Shown here: one piece after another, positions 27,583 to 36,667 of the stretch
Position numbering within the stretch: position 1 is the first letter of the stretch
Layout: every line of letters begins with the position of its first letter
Assembly (NCBI RefSeq): GCF_015773195.1
Contig: NZ_JADWYK010000020.1
Location: 18,590-82,589, forward strand
Reading direction: 5' to 3'
Source of the DNA: Hymenobacter guriensis
GTDB lineage: Bacteria > Bacteroidota > Bacteroidia > Cytophagales > Hymenobacteraceae
DNA length: 64,000 nt
The notes under the pieces: model-generated
Databases searched by the model: none
The model's input: the letters and a program-made list of their open reading frames with translations, nothing else
What the model was told of the DNA's origin: nothing
Program-made: the position numbers and the translations under genes

Positions 27583-27616
27583 CGGGGCAGCGTCCAGGGT
27601 TTCAGCCCACGCTTTT

Positions 27617-30600
27617 CTACTGGTTCGCGGAGTCAGACGGGATACCTGCCTTCCGCCCGAAGGCCCAGTACAGGGCCGGCATGCCCAGCAGGTTCAGCAC
27701 CGTGGACGTGATGACGCCGCCCAGAATCACCACCGACATGGGGTGCTCGATTTCCGAGCCCGGCTCGTTGCCGGCTAGGATGATGGGCAGCAGGGCAAGT
27801 ACCGAAGTCAGGGCCGTCATGATGATGGGTGACACCCGCTCCAGGGAGCCGCGAATAATCAGTTCCTTGCCGAAAGGCATGCCCTCCTCGCGTTCCAGGT
27901 GCTGGTAGTGGCTCACGAGCATGATACTGTTGCGGGCGGCGACGCCAAGCACGGTGATAAAGCCCACGATGGAGCCCAGCGACAGCACCCCGCCCGTGAG
28001 AAACGCTGCCAGCAGGCATCCCGACACGGCAAAAAACAAGCTCAGAATACCCAGCGTGGCCAGCCGCACGGTGCCGAAGTCGGTGTAGAGCACCAGGAAG
28101 ATGCCGATGAGCGAGAGGCACACCAGCAGCGCCATGCGGTTTTGGGAAGCCTGCCGCTCGGCGTACTCGCCCAAGATTTCGGGGTGGTAGCCGGCACTAA
28201 AAGCCACGCCGTCGACCTGTGCCTGCACGTCGCGGGCCACGCTGCCCAAGTCGCGGCCGCGCACGTTCAGCGTCACGTCGATGCGGCGGGAAGAGGCTTC
28301 GCGGGTGATTTCGTTGGGGGTGGGCACGATGCGCACGTCGGCCACTTCCTTGAGGGGCACGGCCCCGCCGCCGGGCAGGCCCACGAGCAACTCGCGCACC
28401 GCGCCGAAGTCGGAGCGCACGGCCGGCTGCCCCCACACGGCCACGTCGAAAATCTTCTGCTCCTGGTAGATTTCACCCACCTTACGGCCCTTCACCAGCG
28501 TGCTGATGACCTGCAGCACGGTACCGGGGTTCAGGCCGAAGCGGGCGGCGGCTTCGGGCTTGATCTTCACCTGAATCTGGGGCACCAGCGTCTGTTGCTG
28601 CACTTTCAGGTCGACCACGCCCTCTACGCCTTCGAGCTTGGCGCCTACTTCTTTAGCTTTGGTGTAAAGCTGGTCGAGGTCGGGACCGAAGATGCGCACC
28701 ACGATGGTGGCCGAGGTGCCGGTGAGCACCTCCTTGATTCGCTCCCGCAGATACGTCAGCAGGTCGCGGTACAGGCCGGGGTAGCCGTCGACTACGGTCT
28801 GGATTTTGGCCACCGTGGCCTCATAGTCCACCTTGGGGTCCACGGAAATCCAGAGCTCGGTGAAGTTGGGGCCGACCACCTCATCTGCCACCTCGGCCCG
28901 CCCGATGTGGGCGCCGAAGTTGCGCACGCCGGGAATGGCGCGCAGCTCCTTGCTGGCGCGCACCGTGATGCGCGACATGGCCTGCAGTGAGGTGCCGGGC
29001 TTTTCCACCCAATGCATCAGGAAGTCGTACTCCTTGAAGTTGGGCAAAAACTCCTGACCGAAAAACGGTACCAGCAGCATCGACACCACTGCCACGCCGG
29101 TCAGCGACCAGGCCACGCGCTTAGGTTGGGCCAGCAAACTGGGCAGCACCCGAGCGTAGTGCCGCTTGAGCCAAGCCACCACCGGCGCATCCTTCGACTT
29201 TTTCTCCGCCGCCTTGGGCAGCAGTAGCAGGGCCAGCGCGGGCGTTAGCGTCAGCGCGACGAACAGGGAGGCCAGGATGGCCAGTACGTAGGCAAAAGCC
29301 AGCGGCTGGAAAAACGCGCCCGACAAGCCCGGCAGCAAAAAGATGGGCAGCAAGACCAGCGCCACGATAACGGAGCCGTAAATCACGGCCGAGCGCACTT
29401 CCATTGAGGCCTCATACACCACCGCAAACGCGGTTTTGGGCGAGCCGGCCTCGTGGTTCAGCCGCAGTCGGCGCATGATGTTTTCCACATCGATGATGGC
29501 GTCGTCGACCACCTCGCCCAGCGCAATGATGAGGCCGGCCAGCACCATGGTGTCGATGGTTTTGCCGGAGTAGCGCAGGGCCAGCGCCGCCGCAATCAGC
29601 GACGTGGGCAGCGCCAACGCGCTGATCAGGGCCGTGCGCCACTCGTACAGGAAGAACAGCAGCACCAACACCACCAGCACGCAGCCAATCAGCAGCGACT
29701 TGTTAAGGTTACTCAGCGACATCTCGATGAACGTCGCGGGCCGGAAGATGGTCGAGTCGATTTCCAGGCCCTTCAGGCCCGGCCGCATAGCGTTCAGGGC
29801 CGCTTCCACCTGGCGGGTTACGTCCAGGGTATTGGCGCCGGGCTGCTTTTCCACGATGAGCAGCAGACCGGGTCCATCGTTTATCACGGCGTCACCGATG
29901 GGCGCGGGGAAGCCCTCGACCACCTGCGCCACCTCGCCCAGCTTCAGACTCACGCCGTTGCGAAACGTGACGGGCATCTGGGCCAAATCGGCGGCCGACT
30001 GAATAGCCGAGCTTTGCGACACGGCCAAACGCTGGTTGGGCGAGTCGATGAAGCCGCCGCCAGCTAGCGAGGTGGCGTCGGCCGTGGCCTTTTCCACTTC
30101 GGCTAGGGTCAGGCCCAGCGTGCGGAGCTGCTCGGGGTTCACCAGCACCTGCAGCTGCCGGTCGCGCTGGCCCCAGATGGCCACGTTGGCCACCCCGGGC
30201 ACCGCCATCAGACGCGGGCGGATGCTCCAGCGGGCCAGCGTCGTCATCTCCACCTGCGTCAGGCTATCGGAGGAAACGCCAATCTTGAGTACCCGGCTGG
30301 TCGAAGACAGCGGGGAGAGCATCACCGGGGGGCGGGCCACGCCGGGTAGTGTGGGCGCCACCCGCGCCAGCCGCTCCTGCACCGCCTGCCGGGCATTGTT
30401 GATGTCAATGCCCTGCGGAAAGTACAGCACCACCGACGAGAGGCCCAGCACCGACTTGGACCGGATTTTCTTCACGTCGGGCGTGCCGTTCAGGGCGTTT
30501 TCCAGCGGCACGCTCACCAGGGCTTCCACCTCGGCCGTGCTCAGGCCAGGCGCTTCGGTCTGCACTTCCACGTAGGGCGGCGCAAACTCGGGAAATACGT

Positions 30601-30706
30601 CCAGGGGCGTGTTGCGCACCACCTGCAGGCCCGCCACCAACAACACCCCAAACAGGATGACCACTACCAGCCGCAGCCGCAACGCCGATTCTATGATCCA
30701 CTTCAT
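27617..30706 (-). CDS. Heavy-metal-efflux-type RND permease (CusA/CzcA family)
   Basis: 1,029 residues from ATG 30704-30706 (MKWIIESALRLRL). It has the RND layout of twelve TM helices in two halves with two large periplasmic loops: N-terminal FPEFAPPYVEVQTEAPGLS, the HME family TM4 motif LGEVVDDAIIDVENIMRRLR with its acidic proton-relay residues, and the late repeat GFITVLGVAARNSIMLVSHY. The family exports Cu/Ag or Zn/Co/Cd/Ni across both membranes with an adaptor and an outer-membrane channel. The two preceding genes encode exactly those, so this is a CBA efflux pump. The metal cannot be told from the sequence with confidence. Confidence 0.92.
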   Translation of the reverse strand: MKWIIESALRLRLVVVILFGVLLVAGLQVVRNTPLDVFPEFAPPYVEVQTEAPGLSTAEVEALVSVPLENALNGTPDVKKIRSKSVLGLSSVVLYFPQGIDINNARQAVQERLARVAPTLPGVARPPVMLSPLSSTSRVLKIGVSSDSLTQVEMTTLARWSIRPRLMAVPGVANVAIWGQRDRQLQVLVNPEQLRTLGLTLAEVEKATADATSLAGGGFIDSPNQRLAVSQSSAIQSAADLAQMPVTFRNGVSLKLGEVAQVVEGFPAPIGDAVINDGPGLLLIVEKQPGANTLDVTRQVEAALNAMRPGLKGLEIDSTIFRPATFIEMSLSNLNKSLLIGCVLVVLVLLFFLYEWRTALISALALPTSLIAAALALRYSGKTIDTMVLAGLIIALGEVVDDAIIDVENIMRRLRLNHEAGSPKTAFAVVYEASMEVRSAVIYGSVIVALVLLPIFLLPGLSGAFFQPLAFAYVLAILASLFVALTLTPALALLLLPKAAEKKSKDAPVVAWLKRHYARVLPSLLAQPKRVAWSLTGVAVVSMLLVPFFGQEFLPNFKEYDFLMHWVEKPGTSLQAMSRITVRASKELRAIPGVRNFGAHIGRAEVADEVVGPNFTELWISVDPKVDYEATVAKIQTVVDGYPGLYRDLLTYLRERIKEVLTGTSATIVVRIFGPDLDQLYTKAKEVGAKLEGVEGVVDLKVQQQTLVPQIQVKIKPEAAARFGLNPGTVLQVISTLVKGRKVGEIYQEQKIFDVAVWGQPAVRSDFGAVRELLVGLPGGGAVPLKEVADVRIVPTPNEITREASSRRIDVTLNVRGRDLGSVARDVQAQVDGVAFSAGYHPEILGEYAERQASQNRMALLVCLSLIGIFLVLYTDFGTVRLATLGILSLFFAVSGCLLAAFLTGGVLSLGSIVGFITVLGVAARNSIMLVSHYQHLEREEGMPFGKELIIRGSLERVSPIIMTALTSVLALLPIILAGNEPGSEIEHPMSVVILGGVITSTVLNLLGMPALYWAFGRKAGIPSDSANQ

Positions 30707-30813
30707 ATGGTGAAATTGTGAAATGGTGAGATGGTGAGTTTGATGTTCGGATGGCGCAGTTCTGCGCAAATGGCGCAAGAAGAACGACAACTCACCATTT
30801 CACCATCTCACCG
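30707..30813. repeat. Intergenic inverted repeat built from TGGTGA/TCACCA units
   Basis: The 107-bp gap between adaptor and permease genes holds several GTGAAATGGTGAGATGGTGA-like units on one side and their complement (CTCACCATTTCACCATCTCA) on the other. The sequence between them includes GCGCAGTTCTGCGC. The RNA could fold into a long imperfect hairpin between the two coding regions. It resembles short repeats scattered in Bacteroidota intergenic DNA. Confidence 0.6.
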
Positions 30814-32058
30814 TTAGTGGCTGCCGCCAAATTCAGTTCCGAATAATTCTGCCGCGCCGTCCGTCACGACTTCCGCGCCGGCCTGCACGCCCCGGGAGAT
30901 GACAATTTGGTTGCCCACTGCCCGCTGCACCTCCACCCGCTGCCGGGTGTACTGCCGGGGTTTGGTGCGCACGTACACCCACTGTCCGCCCGACGCGTCG
31001 TAGAGCAGCGCGGCGGCCGGAATGGTCAGGGCGGCCGTTGTGGCGGTGCCGCCCGTGGCTGAGCTGCCGCTGCCCAGCGTCACGTCCACGGCCACCCGCT
31101 CGCCGGGGCGGAAGGCCTCGTTGGTGTTGTCCAGCTCGTAGAACACGTCGGCGGTGCCCGTGCCGGCCGTACCCGCCCCGGGCGTGCCGGTACCGGCGGA
31201 AGTGCTGAGCAAAGGGGCTTCCACCGCCCGGGCTTGCCGGGCCGCGCCCCCGTTCAGGGGCCGTACGGTCACGGATTGTTCCTTGCCTACCCGGCGCAAA
31301 TCACCCACGAACAGCGGCACGCGCACCCATACTTTGTTGAGGGCGGCCAGCTCCACCAGCACCGTGTTGGCCGTCACCACCGAGCCGGGCGCGACGCTCA
31401 CGCGCTGCACCACCCCGCTCAGCGGCGCTTTGATGGGCAGGGCCTGCCCGCCGTTGGTATTGCCGTTCATGGCCCCCTGCCGGGCGCGGGCGTCGGCCAA
31501 TGCGCGCTGGGCCAACGCCACGTCGGCGCGGGCATCATCGCGGGCCCGGACGCTTCCGGCGCGGTCGGCCAGCAGTTCCTCGGCCCGTTGCAAGCGGGCC
31601 TGGGCCACCTGCAGCTGGGTGCGGGCCTGGGTGGTGCCCTGGTCGAGGGTGAGCAGGTCGCGCTCCGGCGGCAGCGGCACCAGGCTGTACAGCGTCTGGC
31701 CCTGGCGTACGCGCTGCCCGGCCGTGAGGCTGGCCCCGCCGCGTAGCGTGCCCTGCACCGGCGCCACGATGGTCACGGCCTGGCCCGGCACGGCCTGAAT
31801 CTCGCCGCCCACTTCCCGCGTGGCCTGCACGTTGTCGGTTTTGATGGCCACGGTTTTGATGCCCAGCCGCTTTTCCGCGTCAGCAGTAATAACTATGGTA
31901 GTCAGGTCCGACTCCTTGACCGGGTTTTCGACTTCGGCGGGGCTGACGGCCTTGGGCTTTTCGGCTTTGCCGCAGGCCACCATGCCGCCGAGCAGGCTGG
32001 TCAGCGCCAGGCAGCGGGCGGCCACCAGCAGAGAGGATGTGAACGGGGGAAAGTACAT
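30814..32058 (-). CDS. RND periplasmic adaptor (CusB/CzcB, HlyD family), lipoprotein
   Basis: 414 residues. The N-terminus holds a lipoprotein signal (LALTSLLGGMVAC, lipid on the Cys). The adaptor parts follow: barrel-sandwich strand (VGGEIQAVPGQAVTIVAPVQ), helical hairpin (TTQARTQLQVAQARLQRAEE ... DVALAQRALADARARQG), second lipoyl half (LPIKAPLSGVVQRVSVAPGS), beta-barrel (VWVRVPLFVGDLRRVGKEQS) and membrane-proximal domain (LTIPAAALLYDASGGQWVYV). It links the permease to the outer-membrane factor. No Met-rich or His-rich metal-binding N-terminal stretch is evident, so the metal stays open. Confidence 0.92.
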   Translation of the reverse strand: MYFPPFTSSLLVAARCLALTSLLGGMVACGKAEKPKAVSPAEVENPVKESDLTTIVITADAEKRLGIKTVAIKTDNVQATREVGGEIQAVPGQAVTIVAPVQGTLRGGASLTAGQRVRQGQTLYSLVPLPPERDLLTLDQGTTQARTQLQVAQARLQRAEELLADRAGSVRARDDARADVALAQRALADARARQGAMNGNTNGGQALPIKAPLSGVVQRVSVAPGSVVTANTVLVELAALNKVWVRVPLFVGDLRRVGKEQSVTVRPLNGGAARQARAVEAPLLSTSAGTGTPGAGTAGTGTADVFYELDNTNEAFRPGERVAVDVTLGSGSSATGGTATTAALTIPAAALLYDASGGQWVYVRTKPRQYTRQRVEVQRAVGNQIVISRGVQAGAEVVTDGAAELFGTEFGGSH

Positions 32059-32079
32059 GGCAGGAAGATGTCGGAGAAG

Positions 32080-33438
32080 TTAGAAGCGGCCCCCCACGGC
32101 GTAGCGCAGCCGGGCCAGGGCGCGGCGCTGGTCGGCGCGGGCGTCGGCGGCGCGCTGGCGGGCGTCGAGCAGCTGGCGGGTAGTTTCGGCCACCTGCACG
32201 TAGGGAAAGTCGCCGTTGATAAAGGCGTTGGTGGAGCGGCGTAACGCGTCGCTCAGGCTGGGCAGGTAGCTGCGCTCCCACAGGGCGACGCTCTGGGTGG
32301 CCTGCTCGTACTGGGCGTAGGCCTCGCGCACGTCCAGGTTCACGGTCTGGCGCAGGGCCAGGTACTGCCAGGAGGCCTGTTCCAGTTCGGCTTTGACCCG
32401 CGAGATGCGGCCCTGGTTGCGGTTGAAGATAGGCAGGCCGATGGCCGCGCCGGGAGCCAGGCTCACGGGGTTGGGGTCGTTGAGGCGGGCATTGAGCGAG
32501 AGCACAAACGAAAACACCCGGCTCCGTTCCCACTTCAGCCGCTTGCCGATGCCCTCGATGCCGATGCGCGCCGCCCACAAATCGGGCCGGGCCGCGTAGG
32601 CCGAATCCAGCAGCGTGCGCAGCGGCGGCACGGCCGGCGTAGTAGCAGCCGGCCCGGCAAAGCGGACGGAATCAGCTGTCACCGAATCCAGCCCGAGGGT
32701 GGCAAAAAGCCGCAGGCGGGCCACCTGGGCGTCGCGGCGGGCGCGGTAGAAGTCGTCGACGGCGCGTAGGCTGTCAGCGCTGGGGGCCACGGTTTCCAGC
32801 TCGCTGGCCTCACCCACCCGGTAGCGGGCCCGCACGATGCGCGCCACCTCAGCCCGCATGACAATTGCCTCACGGGCAATGCGCAGCCGCTCCTCGGCCA
32901 GCGTGATGTCGGTGTAGGCTACCTGCGCGTCGCGGCTCACGAGCAGGCCCCGGCTCACCAGGCTTTCGGCCACGCGCTGGGTTTCGAGCTGGGCGGCTCC
33001 CACCCGGCCGGGGCGCTGCCAGAGCAGGTCGGAGGCGAAGTTCAGGGCCAGAAACACGGGCGAGGTGCCGTAAGCTGTCACACCCGTGAGCACAGGGTTG
33101 GCCAGCAGACCGGCGTCCTGCAAATCAGCCTGGGCCAGGGCCAGCGTACTCAGGTCCGCCTGAAAGGCAGGATTGCGCGTGAGCGCCAGGCTCACGGTTT
33201 CCTCCTCACTCAGGCCGTCCTGCAGGTTGGGCAGAGCGGGGGCGGGGGCGTTAGCTGAGCGGCCCGGCCCCAGCTCGTAGCCGGCCCGCGTCTGTAGCCG
33301 GCGGGCCACATGGTCGCGGGTGTAGGTCGATTTGGTACTCACGCAGCCCGTCAGCAGCAAAGGCAGCGCCAGCAGCCCGACAATAGCCAGACGGCCAGAG
33401 AGAAAAGTAGTACGAAAAAAGAAGGGTGTATCCGGCAC
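32080..33438 (-). CDS. RND outer-membrane factor (TolC/CusC family)
   Basis: About 452 residues from GTG 33438; the frame also allows a TTG start at 33471, and no ATG fits. Lipoprotein signal LAIVGLLALPLLLTGC. It has the TolC-family tandem repeat: LSEEETVSLALTRNPAFQAD, ARYRVGEASELETVAPSADS and, in the second half, YEQATQSVALWERSYLPSLS and FINGDFPYVQVAETTRQLLD. The trimer forms the outer-membrane channel of the pump. It is the first gene of the three-gene efflux operon and ends 21 bp before the adaptor start. Confidence 0.9.
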   Translation of the reverse strand: MPDTPFFFRTTFLSGRLAIVGLLALPLLLTGCVSTKSTYTRDHVARRLQTRAGYELGPGRSANAPAPALPNLQDGLSEEETVSLALTRNPAFQADLSTLALAQADLQDAGLLANPVLTGVTAYGTSPVFLALNFASDLLWQRPGRVGAAQLETQRVAESLVSRGLLVSRDAQVAYTDITLAEERLRIAREAIVMRAEVARIVRARYRVGEASELETVAPSADSLRAVDDFYRARRDAQVARLRLFATLGLDSVTADSVRFAGPAATTPAVPPLRTLLDSAYAARPDLWAARIGIEGIGKRLKWERSRVFSFVLSLNARLNDPNPVSLAPGAAIGLPIFNRNQGRISRVKAELEQASWQYLALRQTVNLDVREAYAQYEQATQSVALWERSYLPSLSDALRRSTNAFINGDFPYVQVAETTRQLLDARQRAADARADQRRALARLRYAVGGRF

Positions 33439-33515
33439 AGTGAAGTGGGTAGGGGTACAATAGCAGGTCAAACTGAACCCGCTGTCAGATAGCAGCCAGC
33501 AACAAAGCGAAAAGC

Positions 33516-33564
33516 CCAGCAGGAGCTTCGTCGGTGAGCATCAGCCCGACAAAGCTCCTGCTGG
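33516..33564 (-). terminator. Hairpin terminator between PAP2 and efflux genes
   Basis: CCAGCAGGAGCTT and AAGCTCCTGCTGG form a 13-bp perfect stem, extended by GTCGG/CCGAC after one mismatch around a short loop. It lies about 90 bp after the PAP2 stop on the minus strand and before the efflux operon, so it separates the two units. Confidence 0.65.
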
Positions 33565-33656
33565 AATCTGAAGTAATTCTGTAGCTCGCGTTATTTGCTC
33601 GCCAGCTCGTTTTACCGGCTCAAGAAAAGCTGCCTTACCCGGCTGGTGTTGCCCGG

Positions 33657-34475
33657 CTAGTGCGTCGGGTGCCAGCTTACCGTCAGACCGGGCGTGCCGC
33701 CGCCGAAGTAGGCCGGGGCCACGTTCAGGCCCACCAGCGTGAGCTTGCGTCCCCAACGGTTGCGGTGGGTGAGGTAGCCCAGGTGGGCCGACAGAATGCC
33801 AAAGCCGGCCCCGGCCACCACGTCGCTCTGCCAGTGCTTGCTGTTAATCATGCGCAAGGCGGCTACGCTGGTGGCCAGGGTATAGGCCCCCACGCCGTAC
33901 CACTGGCTCTTGTCGCGGAACTCGGTGTGCACGATGCTGGCCGCCAGAAACGCCTGCGCCGTGTGGCCCGAGGGAAACGACAGGTTGTCGGACCCATCCG
34001 GCCGGGTTTCCCGCGACAGGAACTTCACCGCGTAGGTGGTGCTGAGCATAATCAGCTCGCTTTTCAGCACTACCAGCCCGATGTTGAGCCGGTCGTTGCG
34101 CGACTCCACGCCGGAGAACAGCACGGCCCCCAGCTCCAGGTACGGGGCGAAGATGAGTAGGTCGTCGGCGCGGGTGCGGAAGGTGGGGAATACCCGGTGA
34201 ATGTCGCGGTTGGCCTGCTGGTTGGTGTAAAAGCCACCCCCGTTGAAGGTGTAAGCCCCATAGCCAATGAGCACGGCCGGCACGATGGTGGCTTTCACCA
34301 GCTTGCCGGCGTACCAGGGCTTCTTGCTGCTTGCCGCTACGGCATTGGGGTTCTCAAACTTGTGCGTGGTATCCGGGAGTATCTTCTGCGGGGGCACTAC
34401 CTGCGCAGAAAGAGGGTGAGCTACTACGCCGCTCAACAGGAGCAGCAACGGGTAATGGATAAGTCGCTTGCGCAT
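33657..34475 (-). CDS. PAP2-superfamily membrane phosphatase (first of two)
   Basis: 272 residues from ATG 34473-34475 (MRKRLIHYPLLLLLSG). A signal peptide or N-terminal helix is followed by the three PAP2 motifs: KFLSRETRP, the catalytic FPSGHTAQ and R-x5-H-x3-D in RMINSKHWQSDVVAG. PAP2 enzymes remove phosphate from lipids such as undecaprenyl pyrophosphate or phosphatidate, or from lipid A. The gene precedes the metal-efflux operon inside the transposon. Its substrate is unknown; in this setting an envelope-modifying role linked to metal or cationic-drug stress is a guess. Confidence 0.9.
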   Translation of the reverse strand: MRKRLIHYPLLLLLSGVVAHPLSAQVVPPQKILPDTTHKFENPNAVAASSKKPWYAGKLVKATIVPAVLIGYGAYTFNGGGFYTNQQANRDIHRVFPTFRTRADDLLIFAPYLELGAVLFSGVESRNDRLNIGLVVLKSELIMLSTTYAVKFLSRETRPDGSDNLSFPSGHTAQAFLAASIVHTEFRDKSQWYGVGAYTLATSVAALRMINSKHWQSDVVAGAGFGILSAHLGYLTHRNRWGRKLTLVGLNVAPAYFGGGTPGLTVSWHPTH

Positions 34476-34546
34476 ATGCTGTCTGGCAGAAAGTGGGGCC
34501 ACAGGAAGAAATGGGGCCGGATTCAGGAAGAGAAGGAGCAGCGGCC

Positions 34547-35329
34547 TCACAGCCTGACCACCGCGGTGGCCCCCACGGCGCCCTGCTGGTAGCTGGGTAC
34601 CACCAGCGCCCGGCTGCCCAGCACCCGGCGCATCGGCTTCATAACGCGCGGATACAGCCAGTAGGCCGCTTCGGTGGAGAGAATGCCCACGCCGGCTCCG
34701 GCCAGCACGTCCGAGAGCCAGTGCGCATCCTTGGCCATGCGGATGCCCCCTGTAGTGGCGGCCACGCCGTAGCCTCCGAGGCTGTACCAGATGCTGCGCC
34801 CGCCGTATTCCTTGTGCAGGAACGTGGCCGAGGCAAAGGCCAGGCTGGTGTGCTGGCTGGGAAAGGAATGGAAATCGGACCTGTCGGGGCGCTGCACCTG
34901 CGTGAGCTTCTTCAGGTTGCTGGTCGCCGCGTCGTTGAGGGTGAAGGCCAGCGCCGCCAGCAGCAGCTGGTCCACTGGTTTGTGGCGGCCCGGCACCCCG
35001 GCCAAACCCAGGCCGAGCGTTACTGCCCCCGGCAGGTAGCGCAGCTGGTTGTCGAGCGTGGTCGTGGGCCGGCCCATGTGCTCGCGGATTTCCTCCCGCA
35101 GCTCCTCGTCTGATTCCAGCAGCTCCACCCGGTGGGTGGTCAGGGCGCCGGCCGTGAGCAGCAGCGTGGGCACCAGCACCGCCCGGCTTACCGGCCGCTG
35201 CCAGAGCGCCCGGTGGGCCGTGGAGTCACCGGAAGCGGGTATTTTCAGAGCAGCCGGGGCTGTCTGAGCCCGTAAGGGGAACAGGGGCAGCAGACAGCAC
35301 AGCCAGGGGAGCAGCACAGAGCGAAACAT
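34547..35329 (-). CDS. PAP2-superfamily membrane phosphatase (second), PSQH variant
   Basis: 260 residues from ATG 35327-35329 (MFRSVLLPWLCC). Signal peptide ending LRAQ. Motifs: LKKLTQVQRPDRSD, FPSQHTSLAF (PSQH instead of the usual PSGH; the catalytic His is kept) and RMAKDAHWLSDVLAG. It is related to the neighbouring PAP2 protein in layout but the sequences have diverged well beyond a recent duplication. It lies 72 bp upstream of the other PAP2 start and 63 bp after the kinase stop. Confidence 0.88.
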   Translation of the reverse strand: MFRSVLLPWLCCLLPLFPLRAQTAPAALKIPASGDSTAHRALWQRPVSRAVLVPTLLLTAGALTTHRVELLESDEELREEIREHMGRPTTTLDNQLRYLPGAVTLGLGLAGVPGRHKPVDQLLLAALAFTLNDAATSNLKKLTQVQRPDRSDFHSFPSQHTSLAFASATFLHKEYGGRSIWYSLGGYGVAATTGGIRMAKDAHWLSDVLAGAGVGILSTEAAYWLYPRVMKPMRRVLGSRALVVPSYQQGAVGATAVVRL

Positions 35330-35392
35330 ACAGAAGGCAGCAGCAGGTAGGCCCCAAACGTAAGGGCCAATTCTGTGCACATTCTGTAGTTG

Positions 35393-36667
35393 TCAGGGCC
35401 GGCTAGCCGCCGGCCCAAACCGGACGCGCAGCGTATGCCGCGGCGGGTCCGGGGCGTACGCATACGTCACGGTAAAGCCATAGAAGGCTGTGATGCTCTG
35501 CACGATGGACAAACCCAGACCGGGCGACTCGGACGCGGCGTTCTGCTTGCGGAACCGCTCGAAAAACTGGGCGGGCTCCTGCTGCGCCGCCAGGGCCGGG
35601 CCGGCATTGGTGATCATCAGCTCGGTGGCGCTTAATTGCACCCGCAGCAGCCCGCCCGGCTGGTTGTGGCGGATGGCGTTGTGCAGCAGGTTGCTGAGCA
35701 ACGAATCCACCAGGGCCGGGTGCATCAGCAGTACCGGCTCGGCGCTGATTTGCACGTCCAGCTGCAGGTCTTTCTGCTGCACGAATTCTTCCAGCTGGCC
35801 TAGTTTTTCGCGCAGCAGCCCGGCCAGCGGCAGCGGCTGGGCGGCGGCAAACTGCTGGTTCTCGATTTTGCTGAGCAGCGTCAGGCCCTGGTGCAGGCGG
35901 GCCAGCCGCTGCACGGCTGCGTACAGGTCGCCCACCAAGGGGCCGGCCGGCGCGGGCAGATCGGGCAGCTGCAGCAGCTGTTCCAGCTTAGCCTGCATGA
36001 TGGCCAGCGGAGTGCGGGTTTCGTGGGCCGCGTTTTCGGTGAACTCCTTAAGCGTGGCGTAGTCGGCCGCGACCCGCTTGCTCAGCTGGGTGATCGTATG
36101 GTTGAGTTGGGCAAACTCCTCGATGCGGGTGACGGGCAGCTGCAGGACCTGGTGCTGACGTATATCATAGCCCTGCAGCTGGTGCAGGGTCTGCTCAAAC
36201 GGGGCCCAGAGGCGGTGGGTCAGCCAGCGGTTGAGCAGCACCACGCCCAGCAGCAGCGTGCCCAGCACACCCACCAGCAGCAACAAAATCAGGCGCTGCA
36301 CTTCGTAGGTTTCCAGCAGGGCTTTGCTCAGCGACACCCACTGGGTTTGCCCATTGAGCTGCATCCGGAACGTGAGCTGACGGTAGGGCTCCAGCTCGTT
36401 TTCCAGGGGTTCCAGCAGCAGGGTGTCGCGCAGGCCTTCCGGCTGGGGCTTTACGCTGAGCTGCATGCGGCCCTCGAACGGGGTGCCGGGCAGGCGGCCG
36501 GTGCGCTGCACCTGCGCGCGCAGGTAGTCGCGCTGCTGAAACAGGCGCTCTTCTACCTCGCTTTGCAGTGTCCAGCGCACGCCATAGTACAGCAGTACGC
36601 TGCCCACGGTGAAGAGTACGGTGGCCAGCAGCAGGTAGTAGCGGTTGGTGGCGGCCAGCAGCTTCAT
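35393..36667 (-). CDS. Sensor histidine kinase of the transposon's two-component system
   Basis: 424 residues. TM1 (YYLLLATVLFTVGSVLLYYG), a periplasmic domain of about 110 residues, TM2 (LILLLLVGVLGTLLLGVVLL), a HAMP-like linker, HisKA with His in FTENAAHETRTPLAIMQAK, and HATPase with NLLHNAIRHN (N box) and SPGLGLSIVQ (G2 box). It overlaps the regulator stop by 4 bp, so both are made together. The signal is unknown; the neighbouring pump suggests metal or envelope stress. Confidence 0.92.
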   Translation of the reverse strand: MKLLAATNRYYLLLATVLFTVGSVLLYYGVRWTLQSEVEERLFQQRDYLRAQVQRTGRLPGTPFEGRMQLSVKPQPEGLRDTLLLEPLENELEPYRQLTFRMQLNGQTQWVSLSKALLETYEVQRLILLLLVGVLGTLLLGVVLLNRWLTHRLWAPFEQTLHQLQGYDIRQHQVLQLPVTRIEEFAQLNHTITQLSKRVAADYATLKEFTENAAHETRTPLAIMQAKLEQLLQLPDLPAPAGPLVGDLYAAVQRLARLHQGLTLLSKIENQQFAAAQPLPLAGLLREKLGQLEEFVQQKDLQLDVQISAEPVLLMHPALVDSLLSNLLHNAIRHNQPGGLLRVQLSATELMITNAGPALAAQQEPAQFFERFRKQNAASESPGLGLSIVQSITAFYGFTVTYAYAPDPPRHTLRVRFGPAASRP

